Source: Mycoplasma testudinis ATCC 43263 (lineage in GTDB: Bacteria > Bacillota_I > Bacilli_A > Mycoplasmatales > Mycoplasmoidaceae). Taken from it: a DNA stretch of 64,000 nt. Each line of letters opens with the position of its first letter. Within the stretch, counting starts at the first letter, position 1. Position numbers and translations under genes: made by a program. The notes below the pieces were generated by a model, which had not been told where the DNA came from, made no database searches, and was given only the letters and a program-made list of their open reading frames with translations. Below are positions 54,808 to 64,000 of this stretch, piece after piece. The DNA is taken from the NCBI RefSeq assembly GCF_000687795.1, contig NZ_JHXT01000004.1, forward strand, positions 1 through 64,000, written 5' to 3'.

Positions 54808-55473
54808 ATGAGTTTACCTAATTGAGCCGTTACTTTAATTGCTATTGTCGCAATAATTATTGTTGCCGGAATTATTCTTTATTTATATATCAAGCGGAAG
54901 AAAAACGAAAAGATTAGTAATTCTGAAAATCATTTTTTGTCTAATTATTTTAAAAAAGAAGTTAAACTCCCTACTGGAAAAAAGTTTTGAAATCTTTTTA
55001 GCACTTTTAATAACAACGAAAAAAATGATGAATCAGAAGTTGATAATTTATATTTCGTAATTCCGAAAATTGCTCCTTGTAGATTATGCCGAAAATGAGA
55101 AGGTAGAGTTTTATCTCTTGTTAAATCTAAAAATTTTGAAACTATGGAAAAAGCCATTGAAGAAGGATACCATCACTTAGGATGTACATGTATTGATTTA
55201 CCTTTAAAAAAGATGACATACGACTTTGATCGCCCATTTCCTATCCAAAAGCAATCACGTGCTTTTCAAGATAAAATCACTCAATATAATTTTGAAAAAG
55301 CGTTTCGCGATCTTAACAAAAAAATTAAAGAAAATAATGAAAATAAAGAATTGAAGGAAATTTATTTAAAATTAGAACAGGATTATTTAATTTTTTTGCA
55401 AGGTAAAATCCACTTGTCAAGAGATGAGAAATATGAAAATCCAGATTTGGATTTTCTTGAAACTTTGCATTAA
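54808..55473 (+). CDS. Membrane-anchored protein with Cys/His motif
   Basis: A 221-residue protein: one N-terminal helix (residues about 7-28, VTLIAIVAIIIVAGIILYLYI), a charged linker, then an APCRLCRKWEGRVLSL...HHLGCTCIDLP block. The spacing CxxC...[WE]GRV...HHxxCxC recalls the C-terminal metal-binding motif of phage minor-head proteins (SPP1 gp7/Mu F-like), but the rest of those proteins is missing. A coiled stretch and an acidic C-terminus follow. The similarity is motif-level only. It lies between the zinc-ribbon gene and a third unknown gene. Confidence 0.6.
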
Positions 55474-55503
55474 ATAATTTTTTTAAGGAACAAGTAAATA
55501 TTT

Positions 55504-56097
55504 ATGAATTCAAATAAAATTAAAATTAACAACTTTCTTACTCATAAAACTGAATGATGAAAAAATAATATAGTAAAGTTGGAAATTATCCAAAAATTTG
55601 TCCAAGAGTCTAAATACAATACTTACAAAATTAATAGCGACGGACTTATTAGAAAAATTAATTCGTTTATTGATTATTTAATTGTTAGAGCATATTTTCC
55701 TTTTCGTTATGAATTTTTAAAATTAAATAAAAAATCAAAAGATTGAAGAATTAAAATAAAAAAATTTTATACAAGGTTATCTCAACAAGCAATTCAAGAG
55801 AATTATTTTCATATTGATTTATTAAAGAAAAATGTTGCTTTAGTTTTAGCATCTGGAATTTGAAAAAATACATATCTTGATTTTGAAAACGTAAAAACAG
55901 ACTATGACAATTACGTTCAAAAGTTCAATTTTTCGATCATTGACTCTTCAAATTTTTCTATAGAAGATTTAAAACGGTGTATCAGCTTAAATAAATCTGA
56001 ATACAAATTAGAAGTAAAAAACGATGTTTTGATTATGAAATTAAAATTTAAAAATAATTTTTTACAATTGTGTAAATTGTTGGGCAAATCTATCTAA
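55504..56097 (+). CDS. Hypothetical protein, 197 residues
   Basis: A Lys/Asn-rich protein with four TGA Trp codons, two of them consecutive (KTEWWKNN). ATG 55504 has an AAGGAA RBS about 11 bp upstream. It is mostly helical in its first 120 residues with no signal peptide or membrane helix, and has a beta-looking C-terminus. No family recognised. Third gene of the 54581-56097 unit, 30 bp after the second; the terminator at 56132 closes the unit. Confidence 0.65.
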
Positions 56098-56131
56098 GAG
56101 TTAGTTCTTTAAAGTTTATATATTGTTTTTT

Positions 56132-56176
56132 GCAGGTAATTAAGGGTTGAAAATTCTTGATTACCTGTTTTTTTTT
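56132..56176 (+). terminator. Terminator of the three-gene unknown unit
   Basis: CAGGTAAT pairs with ATTACCTG, with a further AAG/CTT pairing inside, followed by T9. Confidence 0.85.
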
Positions 56177-56189
56177 GTATAGATTTATA

Positions 56190-56237
56190 TGAAAACGTTT
56201 ACAAGAGATTTTATTTTCTTGTATGTAAACGTTTACA
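56190..56237. promoter_or_regulatory. Two LacI/CcpA-type operators upstream of the glycosaminoglycan locus
   Basis: TGAAAACGTTTACA (56190-56203) and the perfect palindrome TGTAAACGTTTACA (56224-56237) match the catabolite-responsive/LacI-family operator pattern TGNAANCGNTNNCA. Their centres are 34 bp apart. A -10 candidate TATGAT lies at 56284-56289. The leader to the first gene (56290-56442) shows nothing else. They probably bind a LacI-type repressor controlling the locus. Confidence 0.75.
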
Positions 56238-56490
56238 AAAATCGTACTACCGAGTTCAATTATTTATGGTTTTATAGATTCAATATGATAATATAACCGC
56301 GTCCGAGCAAAAAGAGAATTATTTTTCTGCGTCGAATTAAATTGTTAGTTTATTGAATTATTTAGATATTAACTAACTTTTTATTTATGCCCATGCTTGG
56401 AAAAAAACGATGTTTTAAAAACATCAATAAGGAGAAGCTTTTATTTCACTTTCAAAAGATTCACAACGTCTTGGAAAATTTAAGACGAGC

Positions 56491-56973
56491 ATGAAGAAAT
56501 GATCACGAATTATATGCGAATGCTTTTTAATAGCAGTTATCGTTGGCATTTATTTCGTTCAATCAGAACAATTTGCTCCAGTCTCACCAACGACGCAAAG
56601 TACGGATGTGTTTAGAAACCCAAATCCGGTATTGGATATTTTGGTTGTGTCAATGCCACGACAAATTAATTGAGCTGCATTAGTTTTATTTGCACTTGGT
56701 TGAATTTTGTGGGAAATTGCATGATCAAGATATGGCAATAGAAAAATAGCAATCGCATCAATGGTATTAGTTTTCTGTTCCTTGTTCTTAACAATGAACT
56801 TGATTTCTTATGTTTTTGGTGTTTGTTCTATTCTGTTAATGACGTATTTTTCAATAAAAATTCCTTGGTCTCAATCAAAGGATGCTAAGGTAGATGCTTT
56901 TGTCAAAAACAAAGAAGCTTTTTCATCATCGGTTAAACGATGAAAATTATCTTCGATTTTCAAAAAGAAATAA
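56491..56973 (+). CDS. Membrane protein heading the glycosaminoglycan locus
   Basis: A protein of at least 160 residues with three hydrophobic helices (IICECFLIAVIVGIYFV; an INWAALVLFALGWILWEIAW segment; MVLVFCSLFLTMNLISYVFG...) and a basic C-terminus. No family recognised. The frame begins farther upstream: an ATT at 56443 sits eight bases after AAGGAG, ideal for an AUU start, which would add 16 residues. I give the first ATG, 56491, which has no good RBS. It is 33 bp upstream of kduI and probably the first gene of the operon. Confidence 0.6.
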
Positions 56974-57006
56974 ATTTATTAATTTAAAGAAGAAAAACCA
57001 AAAATT

Positions 57007-57843
57007 ATGAAATTACGAACAATCTACGCTGCTGGAAAAAATGAAACGAAGGGATTTGATACTGAAAAATTAAGAAATAATTTTTTAGTTTCTGATTTAT
57101 TTCAAAATGGAGAAATCTCGCTTGTATATTTGCATTACGATAGATTAATTGTTGGTGGTGTGGTTCCCACAACTAAGAAATTAGACCTTAAATTGTCATC
57201 AGAAATTGGCTCAAGTTTTTTTCTGGAACATCGCGAATTAGGAATTATAAATATCGGTGGTGCTGGAACCATTGAACACGATGGTGGTAAAGAAACTTTG
57301 GAAAATAAAGATGGGCTTTATTTACCGGTCGGAAATAAAAAAATTATTTTTAGTTCTAAGAATGCCAAAAAACCAGCTAATTTTTATTTGGTGTCCACTT
57401 TTGGAACTTCAGTTTACCCGGTAGTAAAAGTTGACCTTAAGAAGGCCAAACCAAACAAAATGGGTTCAATTGAAGAAAGCAATACACGCACCATTTATCA
57501 ATATTTTCACCCAGCAGTATGCAAAACCAATTCTTTGTTAATGGGTTTGACTATATTAGAAAAAGGCAATATGTGAAATACTATGCCTTGCCATACTCAC
57601 GAACGTAGAACAGAATGCTATTTATATTTAGATGTTAATTCTGAAGATCGAGTATTCCACTTTATGGGTGAACCATCTGAAACAAGACACTTAGTATTAA
57701 AAAATCAAGATTTCGTAATTTCCCCTCCATGGAGTATTCATACAGGGGTTGGGACTTCTAACTATGCTTTTATTTGAGCAATGGGTGGTGAAAACCTAGA
57801 TTATAAAGACATGCAATTTGTTAAAAAAAGTGACTTGAAATAA
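57007..57843 (+). CDS. kduI: 4-deoxy-L-threo-5-hexosulose-uronate isomerase KduI
   Basis: A 278-residue bicupin isomerase that converts 5-keto-4-deoxyuronate to 2,5-diketo-3-deoxygluconate, a step after unsaturated uronic acid release. Family blocks: [33 protein letters not shown], the zinc site [15 protein letters not shown], and [25 protein letters not shown]. Length is normal. It precedes the GH88 hydrolase by two bases. Confidence 0.93.
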
Positions 57844-57845
57844 TT

Positions 57846-59063
57846 ATGTTTAAAAATGAACCAGAAAAAATTATTAATAAAAATTTTCTAACTGATAGTG
57901 ATTTGTTAACAAAAGATGATGTTAAAAAAATATTATCTGACTTGCACAAACAAACGCTGAAAAATTTAGAGTTTTTTGATGGTAAATTTCCAACTCCAAA
58001 CACAACGAATAATATCTACCAAATGATTTCATCAAAAGAATGAGACAATTCTGAATGAACGAGTGGGTTTTGGATTGGAATCATGTGAGCTTTATGAGAA
58101 TTCTCTCACGATGATGTCCTTAAAAATAAAGCGTTATCGACAATTCCTGAATGACAATGAAGAATCGAAAATCATATAGGCGTAGACCACCATGACATGG
58201 GATTCTTATTCATTCCAAGTTGTGTTGCTGCATATAAGCTAACTAGTAATTCTCAAGCTCAAAAAGCTGCTTTACTAGCTGCAGATAACTTAGTCAGTCG
58301 TTATGTTAAAAATGCTAAATTTATTCAGGCTTGAGGAAAAAAAGGTTCTGATGATGAATCACGATTAATCATTGATTGTTTGCTGAATATTCCAATCCTT
58401 TATTGAGCTAGCGAAAATGGTGGCCCTAGTGAATATGCTGAAATCGCAAATAATCATTTTTGAACTTCGATGCAAACTGTTATTAGAAGTGATGGAACAA
58501 CTTATCATACGTATTACATTAATAATAAAACAGGGGAACATTTGTATGGCAAAACTCGACAAGGGTATAGTGATACATCTTGTTGAGCTAGAGGGCAAGC
58601 GTGAGGAATTTACGGAATTGCTTTAAACTTAAAACATCTTCCTAAAAATTCAAAAAAGTTTGATGATTTGCTACAACTCTTTTATAAAGTTAGTAATCAA
58701 TTTTTAAATAATTTAGGTACAGATGATGATGTTCCTTACTGGGATTTAATCTTTAATGATGATCCTTCTCAAGTTCGCGATACATCAGCTGGAGCCATTG
58801 CAGTATGTGGTTTCTTAGAAGCGCTAAAATATTTGCCAGTAGATAAAAAAACTTTTTACCAAAAGGCCGCTCACATCATCTTGCGTTCATTAATTAATAA
58901 GTATAGTAGATTGTCTGATGTTGCTGGTTCTCCTTTTTTATGACATGGTGTTTATTCATGACACTCTAAAAAGGGGTTGGACGAAGGTAATATCTGGGGA
59001 GACTACTTTTTTGTGGAAAGTCTAATGAGAGTTTTTGATGAAAATTGAAAACCTTATTGATAG
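57846..59063 (+). CDS. ugl: Unsaturated glucuronyl hydrolase, GH88
   Basis: A 405-residue cytoplasmic hydrolase that releases the unsaturated glucuronate from disaccharides made by hyaluronate or chondroitin lyases. Fold landmarks: WTSGFWIGIMWAL, VDHHDMGFLFIPS with the catalytic Asp pair region, and the C-terminal VYSWHSKKGLDEGNIWGDYFF. Trp is TGA in many places. It follows kduI and precedes the PTS genes, so the disaccharide is probably imported by those genes and cleaved here. Confidence 0.93.
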
Positions 59064-59080
59064 ATTAATTGGAGGTTGAA

Positions 59081-59557
59081 ATGGCTAAAATAATTCAAAT
59101 TCGGGTTGATGAACGTTTAATGCATGGGCAAGCATCTGTTTGAATGCAAACTAACGGATGTAACTCGGTTATTGTTGCAAACGATGGATCTGCTGAAGAT
59201 AAAATGCAGCAAGAATTAATGCTTGTTACTGTTCCTAAGGGAGTAAGATGTCGTTTTTATGGAATCAATCAGTTGATTGAGATTTGACCAAAGGCTGCAG
59301 ATTGACAAGTGTTCTATATCGTTGTTAAAAGTGTTGATGATGTTTATAAATTAGTGATGGGTGGATTGCCCATTACTGAAATTAATTTAGGTAACATTCA
59401 CTTAAGCCCTGAACGCAAACGTATTACAGGATCAATTAACTTAAGTGATCACGAAAAACAATTAATTCGTGAAATGTTGGATAAAGGTGTTAAATTCAAT
59501 ACTATGTCTTTACCAGGTGTTACTAAAGGTCTTGTTGATATTTCAAATTTTTGTTAA
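59081..59557 (+). CDS. PTS EIIB, mannose/N-acetylgalactosamine family
   Basis: A 158-residue EIIB of the mannose class. The phosphorylated His is in IRVDERLMHGQA (residue about 15). RBS GGAGG lies 5 bp upstream. It is followed by IIC and IID, forming a complete transporter together with the IIA at 61409; the likely substrate is the unsaturated glycosaminoglycan disaccharide. Confidence 0.92.
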
Positions 59558-59588
59558 TGACTTATTTCTATAATGAAAGGTATATATA

Positions 59589-60476
59589 ATGTTTAATAAC
59601 GTTCCTAATCCGGACTTTATGATATCGACGGGTCAAGCCATTATCATTGGTATTTGAGCCGCTATCGCTATCGCTGGATCATTGCTAGGAAACTATACCG
59701 CAACTCCGTTAATTTATGCGGCAGGTGTTGGGATTATTCTTGGTGACGTTCAAAACGCAGTCATTATTGGTGCTGCTGGCCAATTAGTATGACTTGGTTT
59801 TGGAATCGGTCAAGGAGGTGTTCGTCCTCCAGATCCAATTGCACCCGGGATTTTTGCTACAGTCCTTGGTGTTCAACAAGCACAAGTTACAGGTGTTCCT
59901 GTAACAATCGCTGATGCTGGTCAATGAATTGGGATTTCAATCCCTATTGGAATCTTGTTCCAATTTATCTTTAATGCTGTTTACACTTTGATGAGTCCTT
60001 TAGTTGGTCTGTCTCGCAAGGCAGTTGAGAAAGACCGCTACATGCTATTTTACTTGTATTCCAACTTAACTATTTTCATTTTCATGATTATTGCATTTAT
60101 TGTTGGTATTGCAATTGGATTTAGTGCTAACGTCGTTGGTCAAGCCGCTCAACAATTCCCAAATTGATTATCTCAAGGGTTAAAAGTTGTTGGTGGATTG
60201 TTACCGGCATTAGGATTTGCGTTGATCTTGAAAGTAATGATGAAACGTGAGTACATCGGATTCGCGTTACTAGGATATTTCCTAGAACTGGTGTTTGAAG
60301 CAATAGCTACAGGAACTGGAGCATCGATAAGTGTATTTGCTCTTGCAGTAACTGCATTAGGTGTTGCTTTAATTATCTTAGCTGTTCCTAAATTAGCTAA
60401 TTTAACTGCTGCAAATGGTCCAAGCAATGCTAATGTATCAGTTGCAAGTTCGAAAGGAGAAGACGATGGAATTTAA
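59589..60476 (+). CDS. PTS EIIC, mannose family
   Basis: A 295-residue membrane component with about eight helices. It shows the class motif LVWLGFGIGQGGVRPPDP and IAPGIFAT. It forms the sugar channel with EIID. Its end overlaps the IID start by 11 bp, indicating translational coupling. Confidence 0.9.
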
Positions 60477-61407
60477 ACAATCCTCACCCGAAATTAGTAC
60501 TGATTCTAGTTCGTTTGTTGCAACAAATAATGCAACAAGTGTAACCAAATCTGATGATGATTCTGGCTTTGTTTCCGTAGCCAGTCCTGCTGCTCCGCAA
60601 AGAAAAAAATTGGGTCTATTTATTTATATATGAGTAGCATTCCGATCATACATTTTGCAAAATGCGTTTAACTTGGCCAACTTTCAAGGTATTGGTTATG
60701 CTAATGCAATTTATCCTGGATTGAAACGTATTTATGGTCGAAAAACACTTGCTCTACGTGAAGCTGTAATTAGTAACATTGAATTTTTCAATAGTAACCC
60801 GCAGTTTGTTCCCTTGATATTTTCGCTCCATTTAACCTTATTAGATAATGGGGTAAGTGTTGCAAACGCGCGTACTATTAAAATTTCGTTGATGGGTCCT
60901 TTATCTGGTATCGGTGACACTATTAGTCAATTTGCATTATTTCCTTTATTCAGTTCAATAGGTGCTGCTTTATCTGCAACTAACGGAAGTATCATTGGAC
61001 CAGTAATTTTCTTAGTTGGAATCAACATTGTTTTAATTGCAATTAAGGTTATTATGGGTTACTTAGGATGAAAACTTGGTGAATCAGTTATTTCCAAAAT
61101 TTCAGATAAGTTGCAATCGATTATTAAAATTGCATCCATGATCGGTGTTACTGTAATTTCATCATTAGCAGTTCGTTTGACTAAAGTTAACTTTAATTTA
61201 GTTCAATCGCAGGTTGAAGCTACGGGTCACGTTCAAACTGTTTCTGCACAAGTTATTTTAAACAACATCGCACCTTATTTAGTTTCGGGATTATGAATTA
61301 TCTTCATTTACTTGATGGTTTCTAAATTCAACTGAAACGCTTACCGGGTAATCGTTGTTACTGTATTAGTTGGATTAACTTTATCAGTATTCGGGATTCT
61401 TCAATAA
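60466..61407 (+). CDS. PTS EIID, mannose family
   Basis: A 313-residue EIID. The N-terminal 55 residues are Ser/Thr/Asp-rich and variable; the rest matches EIID with RSYILQNAFNLANFQGIGYANAIYP, SLMGPLSGIGDTISQF and a hydrophobic end. It completes the membrane pore with IIC. An earlier in-frame start at 60415 is possible but would lie within IIC. Stop and next start are one base apart. Confidence 0.9.
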
Positions 61408-61408
61408 T

Positions 61409-61816
61409 ATGAGTTATAAAATTATCATCGCTGGTCACGCAGAATATCCGTCTGGAATCAAGAGTTTTCTTGAATTAGTAAGTGGAGTAGAAGCTCCTAT
61501 TATAACCCACAATATTAATGAAACAATTTTGATCGATCAATTTGAAAAAAATCTGACTCAAACTTTAAGCGACGGCCAGGATGCTGTGATTATTTGTGAT
61601 TTAGCTGGTGGTGCGCCGCATCAAACATCTGTTAAAGTAGTTAATCAAAATCAACGAAAAAACGTTGTAGTTGTGGCTGGGCTTAATATGGCATTGATTA
61701 TGGATCTCGTGTTAAAAGTAACCATTATTGGTGTTGAATCTACTAGTGAGCTAGCAAATTACTTGAAAGAAAAAGTTCAAGGAATGGGCTCGACTGCTCA
61801 TATTTTTGCGAATTAA
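61409..61816 (+). CDS. PTS EIIA, mannose family
   Basis: A 135-residue soluble phosphocarrier. The active His is in IIIAGHAEYPSG (residue 9). Further blocks are VIICDLAGGAPHQTS and VVVVAGLNMALIMD. It passes phosphate from HPr to the IIB. It follows IID by one base and precedes yajC by two. Confidence 0.92.
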   Translation: MSYKIIIAGHAEYPSGIKSFLELVSGVEAPIITHNINETILIDQFEKNLTQTLSDGQDAVIICDLAGGAPHQTSVKVVNQNQRKNVVVVAGLNMALIMDLVLKVTIIGVESTSELANYLKEKVQGMGSTAHIFAN

Positions 61817-61818
61817 AA

Positions 61819-62169
61819 ATGTCTGTTAGTGAAATTGTCATTTATGTCCTATTGGCATTAATAATTCTCCAAATTGTTTTATCTGCTACACTTTTTCCTT
61901 TTTTAAGTAAAAAGAAAATGAAAAAAGAAGCTGAGATTCAAAGAAAGATGCTTCGCGAAATAAAAAATGGGCATGAAGTCTTATTGGTTAGTGGGATTTT
62001 TGGGAAAGTTGTTAATAAAAAAGACAATGATCTTTGAATTGAAATTTCACCTAATGTTGTTGTCAAGGTTTCAAGAAGTGCAGTTGCTGGATTTTTTGAT
62101 GCTGATTTAAAGAAAAAACAAATTGCTGAACAAGCCGAAAAGAAGAAAGTCAAAAGGTGAAAAAGATAA
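61819..62169 (+). CDS. yajC: YajC-like protein inside the PTS operon
   Basis: A 116-residue protein with one N-terminal helix (VIYVLLALIILQIVLSATLFP) and a cytoplasmic domain typical of YajC: IKNGHEVLLVSGIFGKVV and DLWIEISPNVVVKVSRSAVAG. YajC is a small partner of SecDF. In streptococcal hyaluronate loci a yajC gene likewise sits beside the mannose-type PTS genes, so this copy probably travelled with the sugar operon. The stop codon here needs TGA read as Trp shortly before it. Confidence 0.85.
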
Positions 62170-62171
62170 AT

Positions 62172-62939
62172 ATGGAATTTAATATTAATTATTTTAGTTT
62201 AAAAGATAAAGTTGCAATCATTACAGGAGCAAATATGGGATTAGGTTTAGCTTATGCTGAAGCGTTTGCTAGTCTAGGTGCAAAATTAGTTGTTACTTAC
62301 TATGCTCCTGAATTGGATGACATCAAAAAAGTTGCAGCAAAATATAATGTTCCTTTGTTATTAATCAAAGCGGATTTAACAAAAGAAGCAGATGCTGAAA
62401 ATTTAGTACAACAAACTTTAAAAGAATTCAAACGAATCGATATTTTAGTTAACAACGCTGGAACTATTTTGCGAAGCCCGTTATTAGAATATCCAAACGA
62501 TTACTGAAACAAAGTGATGAACATTAACATTAATGCTGTTTGAGTACTTTCACAAAAAGTTGCTCGTGTAATGGTAGAACAACGCAGTGGAAAGATTATT
62601 AACATCGCTAGTATGTTATCTTATCAAGGTGGTAAGTTTGTTCCAGCTTATACGGCATCTAAGCACGCTGTAGCAGGGTTAACAAAAGCATTTGCAAATG
62701 AACTTGCTCAATATAACGTTCAATGTAATGCAATTGCTCCAGGGTATATTGTTACTGCTAATACAAAAGACATTCGAGCTGATGAAGCCCGCAACAAGGA
62801 AATTTTATCACGCATCCCAGCTGGTCACTGAGGTGAAACACACGAACTTATGGGTGTTGTAGCATTCTTAGCATCTAAGGCTAGTGATTACGTAAATGGT
62901 AGCATTATTCCTGTTGATGGTGGATGATTAGCTCGCTAA
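62172..62939 (+). CDS. kduD: 2-deoxy-D-gluconate 3-dehydrogenase KduD (SDR)
   Basis: A 255-residue short-chain dehydrogenase that reduces 2,5-diketo-3-deoxygluconate to KDG with NAD(P)H. Signature: Rossmann TGANMGLGLAYA, LVNNAG, catalytic Ser in INIASMLSY, YTASKHAVAG with Tyr and Lys, and the end GSIIPVDGGWLAR. The upstream GTG 62157 in frame is an alternative start, but ATG 62172 follows the yajC stop well. It completes the isomerase-dehydrogenase pair with kduI. Confidence 0.92.
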
Positions 62940-62975
62940 TTAAAATTCATTAAATTTAAGGAGCTCATACATCAT

Positions 62976-64000
62976 ATGAAGCTTAAAAAAACAAAGTTGA
63001 AGTTTCTTGGCTTATTTGGTGCAGTTGCAGTTGTTTCATCAATTGCTGCAAGTTGTGCACCAACTGGTAATAATGAGGTTGTTGCTACTGATGGAAAAAC
63101 CGGAATTGATAAGACACAAAAAACAATGTCAAATCAGGATTTTACTTCAGTACTAGACAACATTAGTGATTCGTATAACATGAATTATTTTCATGTTAAA
63201 AATTTACAAGACTTGAATAGTTCTCAGAAAAAAAGTTTTTCTGATGCCGTTCGATGAACGCAAGGAAATCTTATTCCTACTTACTTAGCTTTTCAAGATT
63301 TAGCAAACGCTGTTAAAGCGGGTGATATAAATAAAATCACAGAAATTTTAAAAGCCACTAAAATTATTACTCCAATCAAAAATAACAATAATCCTGCTCT
63401 TAATGATCCAGACCCAAAGGCAGATCCAGATCTTTGAAAAAAACTGAAAACTGATATGGACAATTTGTACCCAAATGCTTCGTGAGAGGTTGATGCAACA
63501 GCGCGAATGTATTTTGCCGGAAACTTTAATAGCGGATGGGGTAGTACTAATGAAACTCATCAATCTGCAGCTGTTAAAGCATTTTCGAGTGCATTTGAAT
63601 TAATGTATCGAAAAGAAGAACAGGCTTCATTTGATAGTGCGAATAATGTAATTCCAAATTCGGGATTTCAAAATTCTTCATTAGTTCGAATATCTATCCA
63701 AAAAGCAGTTTATTTAGCTACTGCAGTTGGTGCAAATTATCCACAATACTATCAAAACGGTAATATTCCAGGAAACAGATTGGTTACTAATCCCTATTAC
63801 CAAGATTCTGCTGAAGGAGCCAAAGCAAATGAAGCTAAGCAGCAAGTAATTAAAGTATTGGAAGATTTTTTAGATAATGTTACTTCTAAGTATTACTATC
63901 CCAACCAGATCCAATACGTTAACTGGTGGTTTTATGAAATTGGCATCCCAAAGGATTTAACAAAACTTTTGGTTGCTGCAAGTTACTCTGTTCCTTCTGC
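62976..64000 (+). CDS. Lipoprotein resembling polysaccharide lyase family 8, partial
   Basis: At least 341 residues, running off the right edge. A lipoprotein signal ends in SIAASC with Cys27 as the lipid anchor. The mature part resembles the helical N-terminal domain of PL8 hyaluronate/chondroitin lyases; the best block is QYVNWWFYEIGIPKDLTKLL (about residues 313-332), matching the family NWW..EIG.P motif. The catalytic Asn, His and Tyr would be beyond the edge. It starts 37 bp after kduD behind AAGGAG. It would cut glycosaminoglycan at the cell surface to give disaccharides for the PTS. Family assignment is strong by context, moderate by sequence. Confidence 0.75.

Noticed and set aside
54808-55473. 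Prophage head gene
   Set aside because: Only a short Cys/His motif resembles phage minor-head proteins; there are no portal, terminase or capsid genes nearby and the protein has a membrane anchor.

Overview
The window is from a mollicute that reads UGA as tryptophan. Almost every long gene is open only if in-frame TGA is taken as Trp (for example the 965-codon glucose PTS gene, the 1,224-codon cytadherence-like protein and SecDF). DNA is AT-rich, many RBSs are weak, lipoproteins carry Mycoplasma-type lipoboxes, and two DUF31 serine-protease-like surface proteins are present. A 1,224-residue protein with an acidic proline-rich region, an EAGR-type aromatic/glycine box and a coiled coil is typical of terminal-organelle proteins of the M. 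pneumoniae group (HMW1-like). A four-helix membrane gene and two large tandem lipoproteins follow it. I place the organism near that group but cannot name a species.

Layout. 1-5,500: a truncated-looking DUF31 protease gene behind a conserved inverted repeat, a DUF4143-type ATPase with 23-bp tandem repeats upstream, and an acyltransferase-3-like membrane protein. 5,764-10,291: a full SUF iron-sulfur operon (sufC-sufD-sufS-sufU-sufB) with a half-length SufD. 10,550-15,269: HMW1-like protein and membrane partner. 15,525-22,646: two paralogous lipoproteins of about 1,180 residues. 22,731-28,431 (minus strand): degV, ytpR, msrB, a MATE transporter, a 51-residue membrane protein and proS. 28,600-29,330: gene graveyard with an SNF2 helicase remnant. 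29,342-36,837: a hypothetical gene, rpsB, a copper module (tiny Cys/Met/His-rich ORF, copZ, copA), ispD and tuf. 36,926-42,820: a second DUF4143 ATPase, a small gene, a second DUF31 protease with membrane anchor and Pro-rich stalk, and a PP2C-like/coiled-coil pair. 43,150-46,419: small membrane protein plus glucose PTS EIICBA. 46,696-50,180: YhcH-like protein, small proteins (one made of perfect heptad repeats) and a solitary GTP-cyclohydrolase-II-like protein. 50,699-54,234: SecDF and apt. 54,581-56,097: three unrecognised genes with cysteine motifs.

56,190-64,000 is the most striking region. Two LacI/CcpA-type palindromic operators precede a small membrane protein, kduI, a GH88 unsaturated glucuronyl hydrolase, mannose-family PTS IIB, IIC, IID and IIA, yajC, kduD, and a lipoprotein whose visible part resembles a family-8 polysaccharide lyase. 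Together they form a glycosaminoglycan (hyaluronate/chondroitin) utilisation locus: surface lyase, PTS import of the unsaturated disaccharide, hydrolysis, and 4-deoxy-5-keto-uronate isomerisation and reduction. The gene set, including the embedded yajC, parallels the streptococcal hyaluronate locus, which suggests transfer from Firmicutes. The last steps (KDG kinase and aldolase) are not in the window.

The SUF operon and ispD may be linked: the last two enzymes of the MEP isoprenoid pathway are [4Fe-4S] proteins. Functions are assigned from motifs read by eye; no database search was run.
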